Shown piece after piece: positions 8,145 to 16,395 of a DNA stretch of 64,000 nt. Positions within the stretch are counted from its first letter, which is position 1; every line of letters starts with the position of its first letter. The DNA lies in NCBI RefSeq assembly GCF_000298315.2, contig NZ_AEYE02000038.1:310001-374000 (forward strand). Direction: 5' to 3'. The translations under genes and the position numbers were made by a program. The stretch comes from Rhizobium grahamii CCGE 502 (GTDB lineage: Bacteria; Pseudomonadota; Alphaproteobacteria; Rhizobiales; Rhizobiaceae). The notes below the pieces were generated by a model that saw only the letters and a program-made list of their open reading frames with translations, was not told the DNA's origin and searched no databases.

Positions 8145-9506
8145 ATGGAACTCAATTGCAACGCAGATGCGCTGAACGCCTTGCAGTCGCCCGAAGAGGC
8201 GATTGACGAAAGTAAGCGCGAGCGCACGGTGGCGGCAGATTTTAGCCTTGGGAATGGTATGCAAGTGGTCGTGATCCCAGATCATAGCATGCCAATCGTC
8301 ACTCACATGGTTTGGTATAAAGCAGGAGCCGCCGACGAGCCTCCGGGAAAGTCTGGTATAGCCCACTTTCTGGAACACCTCATGTTTAAGGGCACAAGGA
8401 GGCACAAACCAGGGGCATTTCGCAAGGCGGTCGCCGAATTCGGGGGCAGGGACAACGCCTTCACGTCGTTTGACTACACCGCCTTCTTTCAGACGATACC
8501 CCCGGAAGCCCTGGGAACCATGATGGAGTTCGAAGCCGATCGAATGAGGCATATCGAATTGAGCGAAACCGCAGTTGCGACAGAACGCGATGTCATTCTC
8601 GAAGAACGGCGCTGGCGCGTCGACGATAGTCCAAGCGCTCGCCTGGACGAGGCACTGCGGGCGACCCTTTATCAGAACCATCCGTATGGCACCCCGGTCC
8701 TCGGGTGGATGCATGAGATGAAGCAGCTCGATCGCGCAGATGCCCTCGCATTCTACGACCGTTTTTACTGGCCAAACAACGCGGTGCTTGTCGTGGTGGG
8801 CGACGCGGACGTCGAGACAGTACGAGCTCTCGCAGAGAAGACCTACGGCCTCATACCGCGTGGCCCAGACGTTCTGGGCCGAAACAGGCCCCAGGAACCG
8901 AAGCAGGATACCAGTCGCACGGTCGTCCTGAAGGATCCGCGCGTATCTGTACCACAACTGACAATCTCGTGGGTGACGACATCATACACGGGCGCGGATC
9001 ATGGCGAAGCCGTGGCCCTCAGTCTGCTGGCGGACATCCTCGGCGGGGGACAGCACAGCAGGCTTTACAAGGAGCTGGTGGTTCAACGGGGGATAGCCAC
9101 CAAAGCTTCTGCCGCCTTCGAAGGCCGAGCGCTCGACCGGTCTAGGTTCCGGGTGCACGGGTCACCACAGGCCGACGCTACCATCGCCGACGTACATCGG
9201 GGCATCAACGAGGCGATCGAGAACATCAAAACTTCAGGCGTCACTGATGAGGCACTCGATAGATCGAGGCGCCGCTTAATTCGCGGAATGATATTTGAGT
9301 GCGATCAGACGCAACAGCTTGCAATAATATACGGCAGGGCCCTTGCGACCGGCAGCACTGTGGAACATCTGCACGCGTGGCCACGGAGGATCCAGGGCGT
9401 AATGCCGGCAGACGTGCAGTCGGTGGCCAAAAAATACCTTAATCCCGACCGCTCGGTCGTGGGGTACCTCGCACCGCATCAAGCTGAAGTGGGAGCTAAT
9501 TCATGA
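8145..9506 (+). CDS. M16 family zinc peptidase, catalytic member of a pair
   Basis: This protein of about 453 aa is an insulinase/PqqF/mitochondrial-processing-peptidase-like metallopeptidase. The inverted zinc motif HxxEH is present as IAHFLEHLMFKGT, with the downstream glutamate region ERDVILEERRWRVDD. The ATG at 8145 is preferred because GGGAG lies 8 nt upstream. It overlaps the next gene by 4 bp (9503-9506), and M16 peptidases of this size commonly work as catalytic and non-catalytic heterodimers. No signal peptide is seen. The pair resembles the y4wA/y4wB zinc protease pair of Rhizobium sp. NGR234. Substrate unknown; cleavage of a small peptide is possible by analogy with PqqF. Confidence 0.92.
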   Translation: MELNCNADALNALQSPEEAIDESKRERTVAADFSLGNGMQVVVIPDHSMPIVTHMVWYKAGAADEPPGKSGIAHFLEHLMFKGTRRHKPGAFRKAVAEFGGRDNAFTSFDYTAFFQTIPPEALGTMMEFEADRMRHIELSETAVATERDVILEERRWRVDDSPSARLDEALRATLYQNHPYGTPVLGWMHEMKQLDRADALAFYDRFYWPNNAVLVVVGDADVETVRALAEKTYGLIPRGPDVLGRNRPQEPKQDTSRTVVLKDPRVSVPQLTISWVTTSYTGADHGEAVALSLLADILGGGQHSRLYKELVVQRGIATKASAAFEGRALDRSRFRVHGSPQADATIADVHRGINEAIENIKTSGVTDEALDRSRRRLIRGMIFECDQTQQLAIIYGRALATGSTVEHLHAWPRRIQGVMPADVQSVAKKYLNPDRSVVGYLAPHQAEVGANS

Positions 9507-10834
9507 TGACTCTCAAACACGCGCTCATGGAGTGCTGCACACCCCTACGAACGCTCAAAAACTGCAACGTCTCACCCTCGGAGCCAGGACGTCATCTTAT
9601 ACAACAACTTCAAGCCGGCCGCGGAGTAAGAGCTTGGCTATGGGAGGATTATACGCTTCCAGTCATCGCACTCGCGTTCTCGTTTAAGGGTGGGTCCGTG
9701 CAGGATTCATTCGGGAAGGAAGGGGAGGTCGCATTGATGACGCGCTTGCTCGAAGAAGGGGCCGGGGATCTTGCGGCTGAAGTATATAGGGAACGGCTGG
9801 ATGCGGCTGATGCCGAAATGAACTTCTACGCAAAGGGCGACACCGTCTATGGGTACCTGAAAGTGCTCGCCGACCGAAAGGATACCGCGTTCGATCTACT
9901 CAGACTGGCCCTTATGCAGCCAAGATTCGATCAAGCTTCAGTGGAGCGCATCCGCACCAAGTTCCTCACCGACATCAAAGCGGACGCCAATGACCCGCAT
10001 GCAGCTGCTCGTACTGCATGGAGGAAGACCCTGTACGGCGATCACCAGTATTCGAGGCAACCGGAAGGAACCGAGACGACGATAGCGGCGATCACGCGTA
10101 AAGATCTTCAGATCGTTCACCAAAAGCTCGTGGCTCGTGGTAAGCTTGAAGTCGCGGTGGCCGGGGCGATTGATTCCGAGACGCTCACGGACGATTTAGA
10201 GCGGATATTTGGTGACTTACCGCCCGAGCCTGAACTAGTGCCCATAGCGGATATCAACCCCTTACTTGCGCAGCAGGTACAAATCTCCTATCCCCTCCCC
10301 AAGACGGAGTTGCGTCTAGCCTACCGCGGCATCGGTATCACGGATCCCTATTATTTTGCCGCCCAGTTGATGAACCATATCCTCGGTAGCTCGTCCACGT
10401 CGCGACTTTACAAAGAAGTACGCGAAAAACGCGGTCTGTCTTACTCGGTAAGTTCCAGCCTTGTGAACCGTCATCACAGCTCAAAGCTTCTTGTCCGCTG
10501 CGCTGGCACTCGTCCAGATCGCGCCGCTGAAGCTCTCTCGACCATTCGAGCCGAAATTCGGCGGGTTGCGGAGGAAGGCGTCACTGAAGAGGAGCTTGAA
10601 ATAGCAAAGAAGAACCTCATTGGTGGTTACGCCATCCGAAGATTGGGATCGGCCGAGGCGATTGTCAGCACTCTACTCGAAAGTCAGGAGCGAGGTGAAG
10701 ACACCAAATTTTTTGAACGCCAGTCGCAATCGATCCAAGCCGTAACCACGCATGGCGTGCTGTCTGTCGCGGAGAGGCTGTTCGACCACGATCCAACAGT
10801 GATGGTGGTGGGACAATCCATTGGAGGGGGGTGA
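9503..10834 (+). CDS. M16 family peptidase-like protein, non-catalytic partner
   Basis: This 443-aa protein has the M16 fold but lacks HxxEH; the equivalent position reads EGEVALMTRLLEEGA. The C-terminal half carries the usual substrate-groove motif region RLYKEVREKRGLSYSVSSS. In two-chain M16 enzymes the non-catalytic chain completes the substrate chamber. The start overlaps the stop of the catalytic gene (ATGA), with GGGAG upstream, so expression is coupled. It is the likely y4wB-type partner of the preceding gene. Confidence 0.9.
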   Translation: MMTLKHALMECCTPLRTLKNCNVSPSEPGRHLIQQLQAGRGVRAWLWEDYTLPVIALAFSFKGGSVQDSFGKEGEVALMTRLLEEGAGDLAAEVYRERLDAADAEMNFYAKGDTVYGYLKVLADRKDTAFDLLRLALMQPRFDQASVERIRTKFLTDIKADANDPHAAARTAWRKTLYGDHQYSRQPEGTETTIAAITRKDLQIVHQKLVARGKLEVAVAGAIDSETLTDDLERIFGDLPPEPELVPIADINPLLAQQVQISYPLPKTELRLAYRGIGITDPYYFAAQLMNHILGSSSTSRLYKEVREKRGLSYSVSSSLVNRHHSSKLLVRCAGTRPDRAAEALSTIRAEIRRVAEEGVTEEELEIAKKNLIGGYAIRRLGSAEAIVSTLLESQERGEDTKFFERQSQSIQAVTTHGVLSVAERLFDHDPTVMVVGQSIGGG

Positions 10835-11158
10835 GCTTACTCAGTCCGCGGACCTCTCGTTGCGGCTGGTCTCATCCCGTAGTTCCTGCGGGGCTCCAAG
10901 TTCCGCGCTGGTGGCGAAAATTCGAGGTAGCTACGGAGCAGCAATGCCAAGCGGCGGTCAATGGGGCAACTTAGGCGTGGCAACCTAGCTCAATTCGCCG
11001 AACTATCCGCGACAAGCGGCATTCGTTTGGCAAGAAGCATGCCCTCGCTTCGAGCCGTTTTTCGAATCCCGACAGCAACACCTACTGCGGGCGATCGTTA
11101 CGAACTCATTCTGACCGAAAAAGCTCCTCTACGAATCGGCGCAAAAACGGAGACACCA
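10835..11158. other. intergenic region before the SfnB-like gene
   Basis: This 324-bp gap holds no convincing gene. A sigma-54-like TGGCAAGAAGCATGCC occurs at 11028-11043 with correct GG-N10-GC spacing, but no TGT-N10-ACA site lies upstream, so it is weak. The ribosome-binding GGAG for the next gene is at 11148. Confidence 0.4.
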
Positions 11159-12376
11159 ATGAAGACTTCATACGCATCCGAAGCTTCGGCCAGGCCCGGA
11201 GCAAGCCGGATACGATCCGAGGCCGAGGCGTTGAAGATAGCTCGCAATTTAGCGGCCGATTTCGCTGCGACCGCCTCAGAACGCGATAGCAACCGCTGCT
11301 TGCCGTTTAAAGAGCTGGACCGGCTATCAGATTCGGGGCTTTTGGCAATCACAGTGCCGCGGAAGTTTGGGGGGCTTCAGGTTTCCAATGCCGTCTTAGC
11401 CGAGGTAACGGCCATACTGTCTGAGGCTGACAGCTCGATTGGCCAGATTCCACAAAACCATTTTTACATCCTGGAGGCCCTTCGCACGGACGGGAACGAG
11501 GGTCAGCAGTGCACTTTCTTTATGGAGGCTCTGGCGGGACGCCGGTTCGCAAACGCCCTTTCTGAGCGAGGCACTAAGACGGTTGGCCACTACAACACTC
11601 GCATCAGGCGCGACGAATACGGCTACCGCCTCAACGGCACAAAATATTATTCCACCGGTGTTATATTTGCAGACTGGATTGCTGTTTTTGCTCTCAACGA
11701 AAAAAAACAGTTGACTATGTCATTCGTCCCGAAGGGGGCAGAGGGGATATCGATATATGATGACTGGGACGGCTTTGGCCAGCGAACCACCGGAAGCGGT
11801 ACAACCGTCTTTGATAATGTATTCGTCGATCCCAGTCGGGTAGTGCCGCACTATCGTGGTTTCGAGCGACCGTCTACGATCGGCTCCGTAGGCCAGATCA
11901 TTCAAGCGGCAATTGATCTTGGTATTGCGCGGGCCGCGTTCGCGGACGTAGTCGAATTCGTTCGTCACAAAGCTCGCCCATGGATCGACAGCGGCGTCGA
12001 GCGGGCGTCCCAGGACCCACTGACCATTGTTCGAAGCGGCCAGCTTGCCATCCGCCTGGAAGCTGCCACCGCCCTTCTGGAGCATGCAGGTCGAAAAGTT
12101 GACGTGGCGCAGACCGTCCCGAGCCAAGAGAACGTTGTGGATGCCAGTCTAGCGGTTGCCGCCACGAAAGTCATGACAACCGAAATCGCCATCGAAGCCG
12201 CCGACACTCTGTTTGAATTAGCCGGCACGTCGGCAGTTAAAGCGGAATTAAATCTCGACCGTCATTGGCGAAACGCCCGCACCCATACATTGCACGATCC
12301 AGTGCGGTGGAAATATCACGCCGTCGGAAACTACCACTTGAACGGTGTAATTCCGCCCAGGAACGGTTCACTCTGA
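11159..12376 (+). CDS. acyl-CoA dehydrogenase-like flavoprotein (SfnB family)
   Basis: This protein of about 405 aa belongs to the acyl-CoA dehydrogenase superfamily and most resembles SfnB/DszC-type FMN/FAD flavoproteins, some of which act as monooxygenases. Order seen: N-terminal helical domain (LLAITVPRKFGGLQVSNAVL), middle beta domain (GYRLNGTKYYSTGV; SFVPKGAEGISIYDDW), C-terminal helices ending NARTHTLHDPVRWKYHAVG. The ATG at 11159 has GGAG upstream; a longer frame from 10961 lacks family similarity. In this setting, between a peptidase pair and a transporter/biosynthesis operon, a tailoring oxidation is possible, but sulfur-compound metabolism is the usual annotation of the family. Confidence 0.82.
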   Translation: MKTSYASEASARPGASRIRSEAEALKIARNLAADFAATASERDSNRCLPFKELDRLSDSGLLAITVPRKFGGLQVSNAVLAEVTAILSEADSSIGQIPQNHFYILEALRTDGNEGQQCTFFMEALAGRRFANALSERGTKTVGHYNTRIRRDEYGYRLNGTKYYSTGVIFADWIAVFALNEKKQLTMSFVPKGAEGISIYDDWDGFGQRTTGSGTTVFDNVFVDPSRVVPHYRGFERPSTIGSVGQIIQAAIDLGIARAAFADVVEFVRHKARPWIDSGVERASQDPLTIVRSGQLAIRLEAATALLEHAGRKVDVAQTVPSQENVVDASLAVAATKVMTTEIAIEAADTLFELAGTSAVKAELNLDRHWRNARTHTLHDPVRWKYHAVGNYHLNGVIPPRNGSL

Positions 12377-12810
12377 TCCTTAAGTTCGGGCCCGGTTTTT
12401 TATGTCTTGGGAGCATGAGTGCCCGCGTTACGAACCGCCCGCATCATCGAACAAAAGCTTTTAACAATCCCGCTGAGAATTCTCACGTGCCACTTCGCAA
12501 ACGAGAACGGATAATGCAGGGTTTTCGATCTGCCGGCGGCTTGCAACGACTTATCTCAGTCTTCTCAGCCGTCCGCACGCCCGAATAGTCGTATCCGAAA
12601 ATGACGCCATTCGGCTCATAATGGATCGTTCAGACCGCTCTACGAGCCGGAAGCGGCCTCGCCTTCAACTTTCCATTTGCGACGGGCCCTGATGAATTGC
12701 CAAGCGGGGCTTCAGCGGGAAACCTGTCCTTCCGTTGCATGCCCCGCAGTCGGAATATCTGTCGCTATCTGTCAAAGATGATCATGTTGTCCATCAGTGG
12801 TTTTCTTGAT
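12377..12810. other. intergenic region upstream of the EamA operon promoter
   Basis: No gene is supported here. TGT-N10-CAA and TGT-N10-CAT near-misses to the NifA site occur around 12760-12785, but no exact TGT-N10-ACA was found between 12480 and 12811. Confidence 0.4.
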
Positions 12811-12826
12811 TGGCACGGTCTTTGCT
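12811..12826 (+). promoter_or_regulatory. sigma-54 (-24/-12) promoter
   Basis: TGGCACGGTCTTTGCT is a perfect match to TGGCAC-N5-TTGCW. It points to the EamA and ArgG-like/oxygenase genes, 250-270 bp downstream. Transcription would start near 12838, leaving a long leader containing only short reading frames (for example 12904-13014, 36 aa). The activator is unclear because no exact NifA site was seen. Confidence 0.65.
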
Positions 12827-13081
12827 TTGTTGAACCAATAATACTGTGGGGCACAAACCTGAGTTCCTTCAGCTTCAGGCAGTCGCTACTAAGAGATCTG
12901 CGGATGCGAACATTCCGAGACGCGGGCGACGACTGGATAACAAGTCGCTCGATCGTCACGCCGCTTAATGAAGTCCAAGGGGGGGCATCGATGAGCGCCT
13001 TACGGAAGGCCTGACGGTTCCGCGATACCGCGTTAGGTGGACCGCCTAAACTGTTCGCACTCGTTCTGCAGAGTAGGATGG

Positions 13082-14011
13082 ATGATGTGCCAGCACAAAG
13101 AACACTGGACCGTGAACGTTTTGGAGAGTGCCAGGAGGCCACGGACCTCATCCTTTTTGGCCGACCTGGCCGTACTAGGTGTCGCATTCGTTTGGGGCGC
13201 GAGCTATCCGGTCGCGAAAGGCGCACTACTCTACGCGCCGGTTTTGATCCTCATTCTTTATCGTTTCCTGATTACCACTATCGTTATGGCAGTGGCGGCA
13301 AGACATGAGATCGCATCGATCTGTTGGGGCGATTGCATCCGTGGCATCGTACTGGGAACAATACTTTTTTCGATTTTTATTACTGAAACTTACGGTATCG
13401 CATCAACAAGCGCCATGAACGCGGCCTTGATCATTTCGCTTTGTGTAATTTTCACGCCGATCATTGACTATGGGCTATCAGGGCGACTTCCACCTACGGG
13501 CATATTGGCAAGTGCTGCCATATCCTGCATTGGTGTCGGCATTCTCACTGGCGGGATCGGCAAGTCCAGTCCGGGTGACGCGCTCGTGCTTGGGGCTGCG
13601 ATTCTACGAGCGATTATGGCCGTCTCCACCAAACGCCTTCTGGCCGGCCGGCAGATTTCGTCTGCGGCACTGACGGCCATCCAGGGATCCGCGGTGGCAA
13701 CACTCACTTTCGTTTTGGCCGTCGCTCAATTCGGAATCCACGGCCTTATTGTGAACGCCACCCTTCAGTTTTGGGGCGCTGTCGCCTTCCTTTCACTCTT
13801 CTGCACCATCGCTGCATTCTATATCCAAAACGCCGCGGTCAGAAAATCGACGCCGACACGGGTCGGCTTTCTGATGGGAACAGAACCCTTTTTTGGTTTC
13901 GTCCTCGCGCACCTTCTCCTCACAGAATCATTGACCGCAGCGGGCTTCATAGGTGCCGGCCTCATCCTCGCGGGAACCTTTGCCGGCATCTTTTTTGAGA
14001 GCAGGACCTGA
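13082..14011 (+). CDS. EamA (DMT) family transporter
   Basis: This inner-membrane protein of about 309 aa has around ten hydrophobic segments in two EamA repeats, with the typical start [20 protein letters not shown] and a C-terminal [20 protein letters not shown] carriers export amino acids, nucleosides and other small metabolites. The ATG pair at 13082/13085 is preferred; a GTG at 13037 gives a longer form. Only 2 bp separate its stop from the next start at 14014, so it forms an operon with the ArgG-like/oxygenase fusion and probably exports or imports that enzyme's product or substrate. Confidence 0.9.
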   Translation: MMCQHKEHWTVNVLESARRPRTSSFLADLAVLGVAFVWGASYPVAKGALLYAPVLILILYRFLITTIVMAVAARHEIASICWGDCIRGIVLGTILFSIFITETYGIASTSAMNAALIISLCVIFTPIIDYGLSGRLPPTGILASAAISCIGVGILTGGIGKSSPGDALVLGAAILRAIMAVSTKRLLAGRQISSAALTAIQGSAVATLTFVLAVAQFGIHGLIVNATLQFWGAVAFLSLFCTIAAFYIQNAAVRKSTPTRVGFLMGTEPFFGFVLAHLLLTESLTAAGFIGAGLILAGTFAGIFFESRT

Positions 14012-14013
14012 CA

Positions 14014-15990
14014 ATGAACCTCGTCTCGACTTCGATCAAACCATCTATTGGCGGCATTTTGAGTTTCGAAGATCTGGAGGCTTTTCCGGACCGAAACGCA
14101 CCCGTTGCAACCATGTTCAGCGGCGGTCTCGACAGTACCTACCTTCTCTACAAGCTGCAAAGCCTAGGCTTTGCGAATATTGAAGCTGTCGCAGCGGATG
14201 TCGGAACGTCCATCGACAAGCCTTTGCTGGAACAGACGGCAGCAAGGTTCGGCGCGCGCTTTGTCTGCCTCGAAGGGCGGGAAGCTTTTGTCGAACAAGG
14301 CGTGAAGCCCGCCATTCGGGCCCACGCCAAGTACCTTGCCAACTATCCGTTAAGCAGTTCATTGAGCCGTCCCGTAATCGCCTCGTTGATTGTTGGTTAT
14401 GCAACATCAATCGGCTCACGGCTGCTTCTTCATACAGCAAATCTTTCGCAGAATAGCCTTCCGCGCCTTAACAATAGCATCAAGCGCTCGGGATTTTCCG
14501 GTAACTTCGGCAGCCCTTATGAATGCTCGGTGATTTCCCGGCAGCAGAAGGCCGCCGCCCTCTCCGAGTTCGGATTGACTTTTGTGACGGACCGCACGTG
14601 GAGCGGGGACGAAAACCTCTGGTGCCGGGAATTCGAATCTGGACCTTTGGACGATCCCGAGAACTTTTCTATCCCGGAAGAGGCATTTGATTGGACGCGT
14701 AATATTTCCGCAGAGCAGCCGGTAGAAATCAAACTCGGGTTTGTCGACGGAAATCTCGTGTCAATTGATGACCGTGATGTTGCACTAATCGACGCAATCC
14801 CGCTCCTGAATAAAACAGTTGGTAAATTCGGACACGGCCGCTTTGTCGGGCTCGAACACATCTCAACCGGTGAAAAGGTTCTCGAAGTCCGCGAGGCCCC
14901 CGCTGCGGCCATCATCATGGACGCGCTACGGCACCTCGAAACCGCTTCCCTTAGCGTCGGATCAATCGTGTTGAAGCAAGGGCTTGAACAAGCCTGGTCC
15001 CAGGAGGCGGTTTCAGGTGCATGGGGCAGTACTATTCACAAGATGTGCGAACGGGGCATAGCGTCCGCACTCGAGGGCGTCAGCGGGAGCGTCAGCTACA
15101 TAGTCGATAACACGCGGTTTTTACCTCGGTCCATCATAGCCAGAACGCCGAAATACATTACGGACCGCCACCTTTGGGAATACCAAGCCGCGAGCCGCCA
15201 ACCGTCCTCTAACCTCCCCCTCGCCATTGCCAAGACGGGAGACACCCATGAAAAGGTCGCACACCAGGCGCTACGCAGCCTCAGTCAAGAATGCACTGGT
15301 CATCTGGCGACAAATGGATGGTGGTTTTCGAGAGGTGAGCGCACTGAAGCCGGCTTCGGCATCGAAATTGATGCTGGCTGGAACAACTTTGCTGACCATT
15401 GGAATCGCCTGCTTCTCGATGAATACATGCGTGACGGCGGGACTTATCGCTACCGGCGCTATGGCGCGTTTGAATATGACGCAGTGGAGGGAATTTTTCG
15501 GCTCCTGCCGCATGCCCCTTACGAGCAATCCAAAGCCGTCAACAACTTGAATGGCGGCTTCAAGCGCTACTTCGAGCCCTTTGAACAATCCTTTATAGAT
15601 CATCCGGTATTAAACAAGATTCTGACAGGTTTGTGCGGAATTCTATGTGAAACCGCAGGACATGATCGTTGGAATATTAAGCTTCATCCCTACCGGATTG
15701 TTGCACGCGACGGTGTAAACGGTAAACCAGCACCCGAAGGCCTTCACCAGGACGGAGTGGATTTCATAGTCTCTTACATGATCGCGCGGGTTAACGTGAC
15801 CGGCGGTATAAGCACGATTACTGAGGCCTCAAAGCGGTTCCTCGGCGATGTCGAAATGAACCTGCCAAATGATTTTGTGATCTGCAACGACCGCAAGATG
15901 TTTCACGATGTATCATCGATTGCGACCGAAAATCCGAAGCTGCCGTTCGCCTATCGTGACGTCATTGTCATCGCCTTCGAGAAGCTATGA
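14014..15990 (+). CDS. argininosuccinate synthase-like domain fused to a 2OG-Fe(II) oxygenase
   Basis: This 658-aa protein joins two enzymes. Residues about 30-400 are argininosuccinate synthase-like: the PP-loop [24 protein letters not shown], and [16 protein letters not shown], which parallels the YPLGTSLARP motif of ArgG. The canonical HGxTGKGNDQ segment is replaced by [10 protein letters not shown], so the substrate is probably not citrulline. Residues about 470-658 match the PF10014-type 2OG-Fe dioxygenases that hydroxylate free amino acids, with the iron facial triad HQDG...MFHDVS. The domain order suggests ATP-dependent condensation of an amino acid with an amidino or ureido group, plus hydroxylation. 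It is coupled to an EamA transporter behind a perfect sigma-54 promoter. I do not know of a described protein with this architecture; the product is unknown. Confidence 0.85.
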   Translation: MNLVSTSIKPSIGGILSFEDLEAFPDRNAPVATMFSGGLDSTYLLYKLQSLGFANIEAVAADVGTSIDKPLLEQTAARFGARFVCLEGREAFVEQGVKPAIRAHAKYLANYPLSSSLSRPVIASLIVGYATSIGSRLLLHTANLSQNSLPRLNNSIKRSGFSGNFGSPYECSVISRQQKAAALSEFGLTFVTDRTWSGDENLWCREFESGPLDDPENFSIPEEAFDWTRNISAEQPVEIKLGFVDGNLVSIDDRDVALIDAIPLLNKTVGKFGHGRFVGLEHISTGEKVLEVREAPAAAIIMDALRHLETASLSVGSIVLKQGLEQAWSQEAVSGAWGSTIHKMCERGIASALEGVSGSVSYIVDNTRFLPRSIIARTPKYITDRHLWEYQAASRQPSSNLPLAIAKTGDTHEKVAHQALRSLSQECTGHLATNGWWFSRGERTEAGFGIEIDAGWNNFADHWNRLLLDEYMRDGGTYRYRRYGAFEYDAVEGIFRLLPHAPYEQSKAVNNLNGGFKRYFEPFEQSFIDHPVLNKILTGLCGILCETAGHDRWNIKLHPYRIVARDGVNGKPAPEGLHQDGVDFIVSYMIARVNVTGGISTITEASKRFLGDVEMNLPNDFVICNDRKMFHDVSSIATENPKLPFAYRDVIVIAFEKL

Positions 15991-16395
15991 ATCAAGTCTT
16001 GAACTTAAGCACAAAAATCGGAGTAGCGAACGTTCGTGATGCCAAAAGCACCAAACCATTTTCAATGAGCTTGAAATTGAACGTGACATCCTCTCTGCTC
16101 TTCCTCGGGCATCGGCGGCATGACGGTCTCGCCCCCGCGGCAGGATTGTTAATGCAGCTGGTCGGCATAAAGGGTTGCCGATGTGCCTTCGCCTGCTCAG
16201 TTTTGTCACGGCGGTGTTTTCGATGGCCGAGAGCGGGCGGGCTGATGGTCGGGCAGCGGATTCGCAGGCCGGTTTCGCCTGGCTCAGCGGCTCTCCACCG
16301 ATCTCGATCTCCAGGCGCGCGGCCTCCGCGCGCACCTGGCTTTTCCGCTTTGTCGTCGGCGGATCGCTTCCAAGGGCGACATGGCCGCCGAGCCG
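15991..16395. other. intergenic region between convergent genes
   Basis: This 405-bp gap lies between the end of the ArgG-like/oxygenase gene and the end of the M16 gene on the other strand. No gene or clear hairpin terminator was recognised. Confidence 0.4.

Noticed and set aside
11028-11043. Sigma-54-like TGGCAAGAAGCATGCC upstream of the SfnB-like gene
   Set aside because: Spacing is right, but two mismatches and no NifA site upstream; one or two such matches are expected by chance in a window of this size.
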